From positions 12,524,001 to 12,588,000 of the forward strand of contig WHVY01000001.1 in NCBI GenBank assembly GCA_022266195.1: a DNA stretch of 64,000 nt, given 5' to 3'. The position numbers were made by a program, and so were the translations under genes. Source of the stretch: Tetranychus cinnabarinus. Lineage: Eukaryota; Arthropoda; Arachnida; Trombidiformes; Tetranychidae. Below the pieces are notes generated by a model that did not search any database, was not told the origin of the DNA, and saw only the letters and a list, made by a program, of their open reading frames with translations. Below, one piece after another: positions 49,153 through 58,562 of this stretch; position 1 is the first letter of the stretch; each line of letters begins with the position of its first letter.

Positions 49153-50834
49153 ATTAGCGTTATTTGCGTTAATCTTTATTGAAAATGAAAAGCTCATATC
49201 CGGCAACAACTTTGCGTAAAATATTTCATATTTCCTTACATTTTATTCACAACGGTGTAGCACACTAAATTTTGATGGATATATCTTTCATCTGATTTTG
49301 CTTATTATGCACCAATTTAAGTAATAAGAGTTTAAATATACAGAAGCAAAAATTTGAATACATCAAACAAGTCTTTCCCTCTCTATATCTGTTCCTATGT
49401 GTGTGTGTAACTTCGAATAACTGCCATCCATCTCCAATATTGCGTTATGTAAATTGTTCAAGAGTTGAAAAATTAAACGTGAAGACATGTCACATTCTAA
49501 GCAATACGTTCTGCTCGACTCTCGTTTCTGTAAAAACAAAAGATAATGTTAATGCCTTGAATCCAGTGCTGATAGCCATTCACTCGTAATTTTGTGTATT
49601 GTCTGTCCATGAATCCTGAAATCTGTAAATGTGTGCGGTAATTGTCTGAGCGAAGCGAAGACATATGAGGTGAAAATGAGAATTTTTGTTCGACGATAAC
49701 TCAAAAATAATAATCACGATTTTGATGAAATCTTCAGAATAGCTTGCTATAAGGGTCGAAATTTACTGTATAGTTTTTGGTGAAGATTGGCCCAGTCCCA
49801 AAATTTGGGGATATTTTCTATAAATAGAGGGCGCCACAACAATTTGTCACTTTTTGCATAAATTGACACAAATGGGCAAATACGGGTAAAAATTAATTTA
49901 TTTCGCATTAAGACTCTGTTAGTTTGTAGGGACATAAAACCTGAGTCCGTTTGTGCGATTTAAAAATTTCTCTGATCCAGTTTTTGAGAAAAGCCAGTTC
50001 AAAGTTGAAATTTCGATCGCCTTTGTTAAATTATAAAAGTAATGTAAAAGTAAATGGTGTAGCTTTTGATGGTCAACCAGAAAAAACACTTATTTTGAGT
50101 AACACTACTTCCATAATTGAACCAAGCCGATCCAAGTTTCAACTTTGGCCTCGATTCTATCAATTGGAGAAATTATTTAATAACTCTAATGTACTAAATT
50201 TTTATTCTTCTACAAACCTACCAAGACTCGAAACTTAACTCTAATGCTCGACTTTTTGCCTGCACTCTTTTTAAATAAGAACTCCTTTCGATAACATCAA
50301 CACATCAAATTAAAAATATTTGAAATTGCATATCAAAAGCTCAGACTACACTGTTTGCAGTAAATCTAGTATATAAACTTGATCACTCTCTCAATTTTTA
50401 TTGTGAAGTGGTGTTAGAAAAATCAAGATTTTTTATAACTTGGTTCAAAATTTTTAGTCGTTTATGCAAGTGAAGGCGAATACGTCAAGACTAAAATTCT
50501 GTACAAATCCCATTTGTAACTGAATATAAATTAACTATTGTTGAAAGAAAACAAATTTTCTAAAATCTATTTCCAGCATAATTATATTAGAGATTTCGAT
50601 TATAATTAAAATATTAAAAATTAATCATGGAAAGTTTCCACTGACAGACAAGAATTGAATCAGGGAAATTTTATAGTAACATAAGCTAGTTAATCATTTT
50701 CATATTTTGCGCCTAACCTTGTTACCAACATTTAACCAATCAGCTGACAATGTTTAGAGCTATATAATTGATTGTAAAATTTGCTGAAATATTATTGAGA
50801 CTCTGTTTTATTTACCTTTATTTCTTTGATGATT
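49153..50834. other. Intergenic with one foldback arm
   Basis: Between MED31 and EXO84 copy B. 49840-50240 is a single arm of the foldback family; no gene is recognised elsewhere. The short open frames at 49401-49589 and 49951-50238 are not supported. Confidence 0.6.
49840..50240. mobile_element. Solo arm of the large foldback family
   Basis: Starts with the terminal 'ataaattgacacaaatgggca' type sequence, continues with 'gtttgtagggacataaaacctgagtcc' as in 31248 onward, then degrades. No second arm is seen nearby. Probably a deletion product. Confidence 0.7.
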
Positions 50835-50890
50835 TAACTGATTTTGTGTGTTAAAATAATTGATATTGACATCTATTTTGGATCAAAATC

Positions 50891-52636
50891 ATGTTGGATA
50901 GTTTAACTGAGCTTCCTTTAACTAAACCCAGTGTGGGAGTTGAGGGTTTACAACAAGCAAGAGAAAAAGTAAAAAATTTGTGTGAAGAAACAAATGCTTT
51001 GCTTAAGAAAAATGTTTACAAAAATTATCAACTCTTTATTGAAACATCTAAAGAAATATCATTCCTTAAAAGTGAAATGTCATCATTATCTCAGCTAATT
51101 AATGAGGAACAAAATTTAATAAGCTCTCTACAAGAGATGTCAATCTGTGGTGACAGACAGGGACCTTTATCATCTTCAATGGATAAAAAAGATCTGACCA
51201 TTAATAATATGGATGACCGAAGACTTTCAGGTACAACTGGTAAACCAGGTACTCCTGGAAGGATGGGAAGCTCATTTACCAGTGATACATCTAATTCATT
51301 TGATAAAATTGACCAATGTATGTCACCTATTGGAGTTAATTTTGGTGAATCTGAAATGTTAGAGGAGGAGTGTCAATCTGATTCTGAAATGGCACCAACA
51401 TGGTTAATTGAACTATCCGAAGATCTAGATGTTTGTATTGCACAGCGAAATTTTGAGGATGCTGTTAATCTGGTACACAAATTCAATGATCATTTCGCCT
51501 TGTATCCAAAATTTTGTGAAGATCCATCACAGGCTGATTTAAAGAATAAAATAAATGGTCAAATTGAAGATTTGATAAAAGCCGTTTCCAAGGAACTAGA
51601 GATTGTACCTGATAGACCAATGCAAAATGGACCTCGTGCTGCAAGAAGAGCAGTTAATCTTCTAATTCGATTAGGACGTTCTTCAATGGCAACTGAACTT
51701 TTTTTGGCTCAAAGAAGTGCTATTCTAAGATATTGTTTAATGCAACAAAAGAAAGAAGGTGCAACATTGCCTTATATTGAACGTATGAGTACAGTTTTTT
51801 TCACAAATATCCAAGAAAGTTGTCGAGAATTTCAGAGAGCTTTTGGTCTGGCAAATACAACATCAGGAACTGGAACATTATCCTCTGCTGATAGTATATC
51901 ATTAAACAACATGAATGATAAAATGAGTGGATTTTCTCTTTCATTAGCCATGGCATGTCTTGTATCTTGGGTAAAGAAAAAGCTGAAACATTATTTAGAT
52001 TCATTTTGTGGTCATGTTTTCACAACTCAAGTACCTCCATCAATAGCCTCTGAATGTATTGCCATAGTCAATCATCAATGTAAAAAACTAAGATCTAATG
52101 TTCATATAGATTTAGTTTTTTATTGTGATCAACGCCTCCGACCAGGAATTGAAAAGATAATCAATGAATCACGGGATAAATTAATGGAAGCTATTAAACA
52201 TAGATGTTCAAACGACAAATGGTTTCCTCAAAATTTTGGTAACAAAGCTGCTATGACAAAATTTTTGGAAGAAATGAAAGAATGTAATTTAAATGTTCAG
52301 AATTTTGTTTACGATGAATGTCGCCTTTCACTTACAAGTAATACAACATCTTTTGCCAAATCATATCTTCATTGTTTACGTGATTTGGTTAAATTATCAA
52401 CCTTGTTCACTCATAAATTAATGGTAAATGCACTGGTCACTCCTTTTAAAGCTCATATGAGGCATATCGATAAGTGTTTACGTGATGATAACTTTAGAAG
52501 TCAACGAAAACTAATCGTTATAAACGCAAATTTCGTTCTGGACACTCTTCTTCCCATGGTTATCCAATATTGCAATACCAAGTTCAATTCTGTCCCAGAT
52601 GAAATTCTTTCTCTATCCATTAGAGATTATTGTTAA
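50891..52636 (+). CDS. Exo84: Exocyst subunit EXO84 (EXOC8), full-length copy B
   Basis: Subunit of the exocyst that tethers secretory vesicles to the plasma membrane. Single exon, 581 residues. The N-terminal coiled region (LKKNVYKNYQLFIETSKEIS) and the C-terminal cullin-like helical repeat (APTWLIELSEDLDVCIAQRN... to the end) match EXOC8. The pleckstrin-homology domain that lies between these in human EXOC8 (about 725 residues) is absent; only an 85-residue Ser/Thr/Gly-rich linker joins them. The C-terminus is complete, unlike copy A. An AATAAA at 52757 could end the transcript, although it lies inside a segment duplicated from the Imp flank. Confidence 0.88.
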   Translation: MLDSLTELPLTKPSVGVEGLQQAREKVKNLCEETNALLKKNVYKNYQLFIETSKEISFLKSEMSSLSQLINEEQNLISSLQEMSICGDRQGPLSSSMDKKDLTINNMDDRRLSGTTGKPGTPGRMGSSFTSDTSNSFDKIDQCMSPIGVNFGESEMLEEECQSDSEMAPTWLIELSEDLDVCIAQRNFEDAVNLVHKFNDHFALYPKFCEDPSQADLKNKINGQIEDLIKAVSKELEIVPDRPMQNGPRAARRAVNLLIRLGRSSMATELFLAQRSAILRYCLMQQKKEGATLPYIERMSTVFFTNIQESCREFQRAFGLANTTSGTGTLSSADSISLNNMNDKMSGFSLSLAMACLVSWVKKKLKHYLDSFCGHVFTTQVPPSIASECIAIVNHQCKKLRSNVHIDLVFYCDQRLRPGIEKIINESRDKLMEAIKHRCSNDKWFPQNFGNKAAMTKFLEEMKECNLNVQNFVYDECRLSLTSNTTSFAKSYLHCLRDLVKLSTLFTHKLMVNALVTPFKAHMRHIDKCLRDDNFRSQRKLIVINANFVLDTLLPMVIQYCNTKFNSVPDEILSLSIRDYC

Positions 52637-52688
52637 AGTTTTGCGGAAATAATTATCCATGTATTTGATTCGCTAATAGAGTTTATAA

Positions 52689-53371
52689 TAAGATTTATTA
52701 ACTACTTTATCTAGACATTATACTGTTCGTACCTAAACGAGTATTATATTGCTACAAATAAATTAACGTTCTTTAGTTGAAGTCCATTTTGTTTCCAATC
52801 ATGAAAAACTGAGAATTGAGCACAATCGTAAGGCTTGAAACACTGGCTCAAAAAGATAGTGTGTTTATCAACTAGATCTAATGATTTCGAAAATAATGCT
52901 TCCAACAGGTTTCAAGCTTGATTACAATTTGATACCAGAGTATGTATTTGGAGGCATTAGATGAATCGTTTCCTTTTCTGAGAGATAATTTTCATATTAA
53001 TTGATTACTTTTATGGATAAATAATAAAAGGACAGAACTCGGTCAAACTGGAATCTTTTAGCTACAGATCCAATATCCTCCAGTGAGTAAGAATTTGAAA
53101 ATTATTAAAATGCTGGAATAAAAATGAGTTACCGGCTAAAAACAATGTGTAAACGAATGTCGCGAAATCCGAATTGAAATAAAAAATGATACAGATTAGT
53201 TTAAATGGTATCAAAAGCATCTTTTAGTTTTATAAGGTGTCCGTGCAATTAGATTAACTCCTCAAGAGAGGTACATACAGAGATAAACGAAAGATAAACT
53301 TGGTCAAGAGATGTCAAGACACTCAACCGCGCCTTGCCTCGAATACCTTATTGAGGTGACACTCTCAAAAA
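52689..53371. repeat. Duplicated Imp downstream flank (MITE-free copy)
   Basis: Near-identical, direct-orientation match to 57532-58425, differing by few substitutions, some small indels and the absence of the 192-bp MITE (empty TA site at 52745-52746). The other copy ends about 140 bp from the Imp stop codon, so that copy is probably the source and this stretch a duplicate placed behind EXO84 copy B. Confidence 0.88.
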
Positions 53372-53374
53372 AAT

Positions 53375-53710
53375 ACACAAATAAATGTGATTAAAAATAT
53401 GAAATATTATAATTTTGCAATAAAAGTAAATCTTGCAAAAAAGAATCTTCATATGAAATTAAACTTTTTACTGTTTACTTATTTTAGTTTTGGATCCTCA
53501 GAGACACTCATGATGATCAAAGTAAACAAACCAACAAATGCAATTTATATAAACAACTCGTTGAGTAGCTGAAACATACCTTGTTGAAATGTAATTTAAA
53601 CACCGGTTAATTAAAACAATTTAAAACTAAATTACTAGATTGATAATTAAAAAATTGACACTTTTGAAACACTTGAATACAACTGAAAAAAATGAATGAA
53701 GATTTCGAGT
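53375..53710 (-). pseudogene. Mi-2 shard 5 (5' flank, start codon, intron 1)
   Basis: Minus-strand copy of the Mi-2 5' flank, the first few codons (MS.SEDP) and most of intron 1; about 750 bp of exon 1 and the splice donor are gone. It lies some 29 kb from the nearest Mi-2 gene. Substitutions relative to copy 1 (for example in the acggtacg region) mark it as older than the main palindrome's near-identity. Confidence 0.85.
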
Positions 53711-53910
53711 TTTCATTTCAGTTGATTCCAGTGGTGCTATCTAATTTACTAAATAACAAGTTTAATTTCAACAATTTGATCAACAATTATTGCTAGTATA
53801 TCAATATTTTATTAACAAAAAATCAATTACAACATAATGGAGGAAATGATTAACAGGCAAATTCCTGATTATCTGGTAGCAAATTTTCCTCAATTGTGGT
53901 TTTTGGACCT

Positions 53911-54597
53911 CTAACCTTCATCACTTTCATCGAGATCATCATCCATATCTTCATAGTCATCATCATAAAAATCAGCTAGATCAGCTTCCATTTCAGGTGG
54001 CTTTGATTTATACTTGATACAGTATTCTTCAATTGTTGTTGGAACAACAACATTATCTTTCTCTGCTTCATATCGACTGGCAGCAACTTGTTTCCTAATG
54101 ATATTTTCATATTCTTTGTCTTTTCCTGATGAATCTTTCCATCGTCTGTACATAACTGATGCATCCACATTGGCTGGTGAGAAGGTGTTTGGTTCATTCA
54201 GCAAGGAAATAACACTCAGTAAAATAGTCCGAACATTTTGAGTTGGATTCCATCTTTCACAAGGAAGTTCACCACTTTGTGGGTCATCGATTGGGGGGTG
54301 TAAAATAGATATACATAAATCTCCATTCTCATACACATTAGGATGCCAAACTTTAGTAAGGAACTTAAGTGTTGGAGGCGAATATGGATAATCGACAGGG
54401 AACTTCATATTTGCCTTGAAATAGCCTCCTTCATAAAGCGTATGCGGAGGGCCAAAAATGGCTACTTCCCATTGAAATAGATTATCCTCATCTGCTAATT
54501 TAACACTAAAACCTTCCACTGGTTCTTCTTGAAGAGATTTAAATTCCATTGAAAGTGCCCGTAATGCGGATGTGGTTGGACTCGACGCTTGTCCCAT
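53911..54597 (-). CDS. Ubiquitin-conjugating enzyme CDC34/UBE2R
   Basis: E2 enzyme working with SCF ubiquitin ligases. Single exon, 228 residues. The UBC fold includes the catalytic cysteine in NGDLCISILHPP (about residue 93) and the long acidic insertion typical of the CDC34 class (HPPIDDPQSGELPCERWNP). A C-terminal extension ends in the acidic tail ADFYDDDYEDMDDDLDESDE that binds the cullin basic canyon. Length fits UBE2R1/2 (about 236). The lack of introns is unusual for this gene and could mean an old retrocopy or simple intron loss. A DRE-like motif lies 83 bp upstream. Confidence 0.95.
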   Translation of the reverse strand: MGQASSPTTSALRALSMEFKSLQEEPVEGFSVKLADEDNLFQWEVAIFGPPHTLYEGGYFKANMKFPVDYPYSPPTLKFLTKVWHPNVYENGDLCISILHPPIDDPQSGELPCERWNPTQNVRTILLSVISLLNEPNTFSPANVDASVMYRRWKDSSGKDKEYENIIRKQVAASRYEAEKDNVVVPTTIEEYCIKYKSKPPEMEADLADFYDDDYEDMDDDLDESDEG

Positions 54598-54679
54598 TTT
54601 TAAGATGAACTAATCACAATAAAATGAACTAATTGATGGAACACTTAGTGTTTCCCCAATACCTTTTTTTGAGTAAAAG

Positions 54680-54687
54680 TATCGATA
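54680..54687. promoter_or_regulatory. DRE-like motif TATCGATA upstream of CDC34
   Basis: Perfect TATCGATA 83 bp upstream of the CDC34 start, followed by further degenerate CGATACTT words (54697-54735). It suggests DREF-type control of a cell-cycle gene; inferred only. Confidence 0.45.
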
Positions 54688-54843
54688 CTTTGCCTGTCGA
54701 TATTACTCGATACTTTAAAAAAGTACTCGATACCAAATAAAGCTCTTAATTTGATGAAATTATCAGGAAAAGTATTACAGAATCGAGAAATAATCAGATT
54801 TGACAATGACACAGACATCACACAATTTTTGGTGTATTTACAG

Positions 54844-57472
54844 TTGCTGATTCGGAAGATGGTCGACCAGATCCATTGGCATTAACAGCTTCCTCAGCCG
54901 ATGTACCTGTTTTCAAGTTTAAGCGGTGGCGCATTAAGGGAGCCATTATCCCATCTGTTTTTGCTTCTTACAAGTCAGTTAATGCAGAGCTGAATGTTTT
55001 ACCCTATTGTACACAATTTATCCCATTGGATGTAATTAATTATCCGTCAAAATGTTCTATTTGTTATCATCCATCATTATTACCTCGTCATCGTGGTGCT
55101 TCATCCATTAACTGGACTCTCATCGAAGGTGATGCTGAAGCCGGTTTTACCATCTTTTGGCCCGATGATGGCCTTGACACTGGCCCCATTTTACTTCAAA
55201 GATCGGTAGCTGTCTCTATTAATGACACGGTTGAAAGTTTGTACAACAATTTTCTTTTTCCTGAAGGAATTAAAGGAATTGCTGATGCTGTTGATATGAT
55301 TAAGTCGGGAACTGCTCCATCCATCGCGCAATCAGAAGAAGGAGCCTCATACGATCCTATGTTGAATAAAGATGAACTGTGTCGTTTACCTGTTGGCTCA
55401 TTAACAGGATTAAAGCTGCATAATTTCATTAGAGGTATGGATAAAGTCCCTGGTTCATGGATAATTTTACAAGATGAGAAGGTTCGTCTTTTTGGCTCGA
55501 GTTTGGTGACCAGCAATAGTAAACCATTGACTGGTACTCAAATTACAATTGAAGGAAGCGATAAACCTGGGCTTATCAACGAAAAAGGATTAATAATATT
55601 CGGTACAGATGATGTTGCTGTCTGTGTCAGTCGGTTACAGCTTGTCAGCTCTGGTAAAATGATTGCTGCTTCAAAATGGGGATCAACTGAATCGACTACA
55701 AAGATTGAGTTTACCAATGATGAGAAAGAATCAATTGTTACACCAATCAGAGAAATGTGGAAATCAATTTTGAGAAATGAAGTTGATGATGATATAGATT
55801 TCTTCAGATCTGGAGCTGGTTCCATGGATGTTACTCGACTGGTTGAAGAAGTTAAAGATACCTGTCCAAATATGGATAAACTGAGCAATGAAGATGTTTA
55901 TATGAACACAACTTTATCGGAATTCACCCAGGCAGTAGTATTATTAAGTCGATCTTCGGGTGCAGAATCGTCAATCCAAATAGACTTGGTCCGATTGACA
56001 GCAAACAAAAGAGAAATTTCCTTTCCAAATCAACTGTTCATCAATGGACGATTTGTTGATTCGTCAAATGGCAAAACAATACCAACATACAATCCTGCAA
56101 ATGAACAAATTATTTGCTCAGTCCATGCTGCAACTCCTGAAGATGTTGATTCTGCTGTTGAGGCAGCACAGAAAGTATTTGACTCAGGAGAATGGTCCAA
56201 AATGTCAGCTCGTGATCGCGGCCGTTATACAAATTAGCTGACTTGATGGAGGCCCATAAAGAAGAATTGGCTACAATTGAATCACTTGATTCAGGAGCTG
56301 TATATACTCTTGCTCTTAAAACGCACATTGGTATGTCTATCGAAACATGGAGATACTTTGCTGGTTGGACTGATAAGATTCAAGGCTCAACTATACCCAT
56401 TTCCCACGCAAGACCCAACCGTAACTTAACGTTGACTAAACGTGAACCTCTCGGTGTTTTTGGTATAATAACACCCTGGAATTATCCACTCATGATGGTC
56501 TCATGGAAAGCAGCAGCTTGTCTTGCGGCAGGTAACACTTTGGTTCTCAAGCCAGCCCAAGTGTCTCCACTAACAGCACTTAAATTGGCTGAGTTAACTG
56601 TAAAGGCAGGTTTTCCTCCAGGAGTTTTCAACGTCTTACCAGGCTCAGGCTCAGTCATTGGGGTAGCTATATCATCCCACGCTAATATTTGAAAATTGGG
56701 TTTTACTGGATCGACACCAATTGGAAAAGAAATCATGAAAAGTTGCGCTATTTCCAACGTGAAGAAAGTTTCTCTGGAATTGGGTGGCAAATCACCTCTA
56801 ATTATTTTTGCCGATGCTGATTTGGATAAATCAGTTAGAATTGCAATGGCTTCAGTTTTCTTCAATAAAGGTGAAAACTGTATTGCTGCCGGTCGCATTT
56901 TCGTTGAAAACTCTATCCATGACAAATTCATCTCAAAGGTTATTGCTGAAACCAAAAAAATGGTAATTGGTGATCCTTTAGATCGTTCGACTGCCCATGG
57001 TCCTCAAAATCATCGAGCTCATCTGGAAAAGCTCATCGAATACGTGCAAATTGGTTTAAAAGAAGGAGCTAAACTGGTTCATGGAGGTAAACAAGTGGAT
57101 AGACCTGGCTTGTTTTTTGAACCCACAATATTCACCGAAGTTACCGATGAAATGTTTATTGCTAAAGAAGAATCTTTTGGTCCAATCATGATTGTTTCAA
57201 GATTCAATGATGGTGATAGAGATGAAGTCATTGCTCGAGCAAACAATACAGAATACGGATTAGCATCTGGTGTGTTAACCAAAGATTTAGATAAGGCGCT
57301 GTATGTTAGTGAAAAAATTACGGCTGGTACATGCTTTATTAATTGTTATAATAAAACTGATGTCGCTGCTCCTTTTGGTGGATTCAAACAATCTGGTTTT
57401 GGAAAAGATCTTGGTCAAGAAGCTCTTAATGAATATCTTAAAACTAAAACAATCACAATTGAATATTCATAA
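54844..57472 (+). pseudogene. ALDH1L1 (10-formyltetrahydrofolate dehydrogenase), broken
   Basis: Cytosolic folate enzyme. The sequence starts after an acceptor (TTACAG ending 54843) at the residue matching about position 32 of the human protein; the first exon is not visible in the 250 bp before it. Domains: formyltransferase with HPSLLPRHRG and DDGLDTG, carrier domain with the phosphopantetheine Ser (SGAGSMDV), aldehyde dehydrogenase with FNKGENCIAAGR (catalytic Cys) and GGFKQSGFGKDLG. Two lesions break it: an A-run one base short at 56231-56233 (frameshift before LADLMEAHKEE) and TGA at 56690-56692 where family members have Arg (CGA to TGA). The rest is well preserved, so inactivation is recent, or some lesions are sequence errors. 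There is only one intron position in 2.6 kb. Confidence 0.88.
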
Positions 57473-57491
57473 TCATCTTGGAATCATATCC

Positions 57492-57497
57492 AATAAA
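57492..57497 (+). terminator. Poly(A) signal of the ALDH1L1 locus
   Basis: AATAAA located 20 bp after the ALDH1L1 stop codon. Confidence 0.5.
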
Positions 57498-57531
57498 TAA
57501 CAAAGGCCTTTTCAAATTCAAAGCTGTTTGT

Positions 57532-58425
57532 TAAGATTTATTAACTACTTTATCTAGACATTATACTCTTCGTACCTAAACGAGTATTAAAGGGTGTTGC
57601 GGGTAAAAAGTTTAATTTATCTTACCTTAAATTTTGATAAAGATGACGATTTATTGATAATTGATTTGTTTATGTTTTTGTCTACGTTTGTTTATTCTTC
57701 ATTTCATTGTTATCATGGTCATTGTCATCTTTATCAAAAATTAAGGTAAGATAAATTATACTTTTTATCCGCAACACCCTTTATATTGCTACAAATAAAT
57801 TAACGTTCTTTAGCTGAAGTCATTTTGTTTCCAATCATGAAAAACTGAGAATTGAGCACAATCGTAAGGCTTGAAACACTGGCTCAAAAAGATAGTGTGT
57901 TTATCAACTAGATCTAATGATTTCGAAATAATGCTTCCAACAGGTTTCAAGCTTGATTACAATTTGATACCAGAGTATGTAAATGAGAGTTTATTTGGAG
58001 GCATTAGATAACCGTTTATTTTTCTGACAATGTGAGAGATAATTTTCATATTAATTGATTACCTTTTATGGATAAATAATAAAAGGACAGAACTCGGTCA
58101 AACTGGAATCTTTTAGCTACAGATCCAATATCCTCCAGTGAGTAAGAATTTGAAAATTATTAAAATGCTGGAATAAAAATGAGTTACCGGCTAAAAACAA
58201 TGTGTAAACGAATGTCGCGAAATCCGAATTGAAATAAAAAATGATACAGATTAGTTTAAATGGTATCAAAAGCATCTTTTAGTTTTATAAGGTGTCCGTG
58301 CAATTAGATTAACTCCTCAAGAGAGGTACATACAGAGATAAACGAAAGATAAACTTGGTCAAGAGATGTCAAGACACTCAACCGCGCCTTGCCTCGAATA
58401 CCTTATTGAGGTGACACTCCCAAAA
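57532..58425. repeat. Imp downstream flank, copy interrupted by a MITE
   Basis: Pairs with 52689-53371 in direct orientation. It lies between ALDH1L1 and Imp and probably includes Imp 3' UTR sequence (Imp is on the minus strand and stops at 58563). Confidence 0.85.
57588..57783. mobile_element. 192-bp MITE with TA target duplication
   Basis: Element 57590-57781 has inverted ends starting AAGGGTGTTGCGG(G/A)TAAAAAG, with inverted identity over about 57 bp per arm. It is flanked by TA (57588-57589 and 57782-57783). The duplicated segment at 52689-53371 carries the unoccupied site with a single TA, which proves insertion after duplication or presence only in this copy. The TA duplication points to the Tc1/mariner superfamily. 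Confidence 0.92.
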
Positions 58426-58562
58426 GATTCTCCAACAAATTTGATCAATAAAATTGACCTCAGACAATTAGAGAAGGAAAAAGAAAATAGAGATAGATTG
58501 AAGAAAAGACAGACAAAAGAGATTAGAAACAGATAACTCAATGTCACAGTCAATCCAGTGTT

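Larger units (their letters stand above)
52637..53910. other. Intergenic made of duplicated segments
   Basis: 52689-53371 copies the Imp downstream flank and 53375-53710 is a Mi-2 shard. Nothing else is recognised. TTTATT at 53808-53813 may be the poly(A) signal of CDC34 on the minus strand. Confidence 0.7.

Noticed and set aside
56690..56692. TGA in ALDH1L1 as a selenocysteine codon
   Set aside because: The position is Arg in the family, not Cys or Ser, and a frameshift lies upstream.
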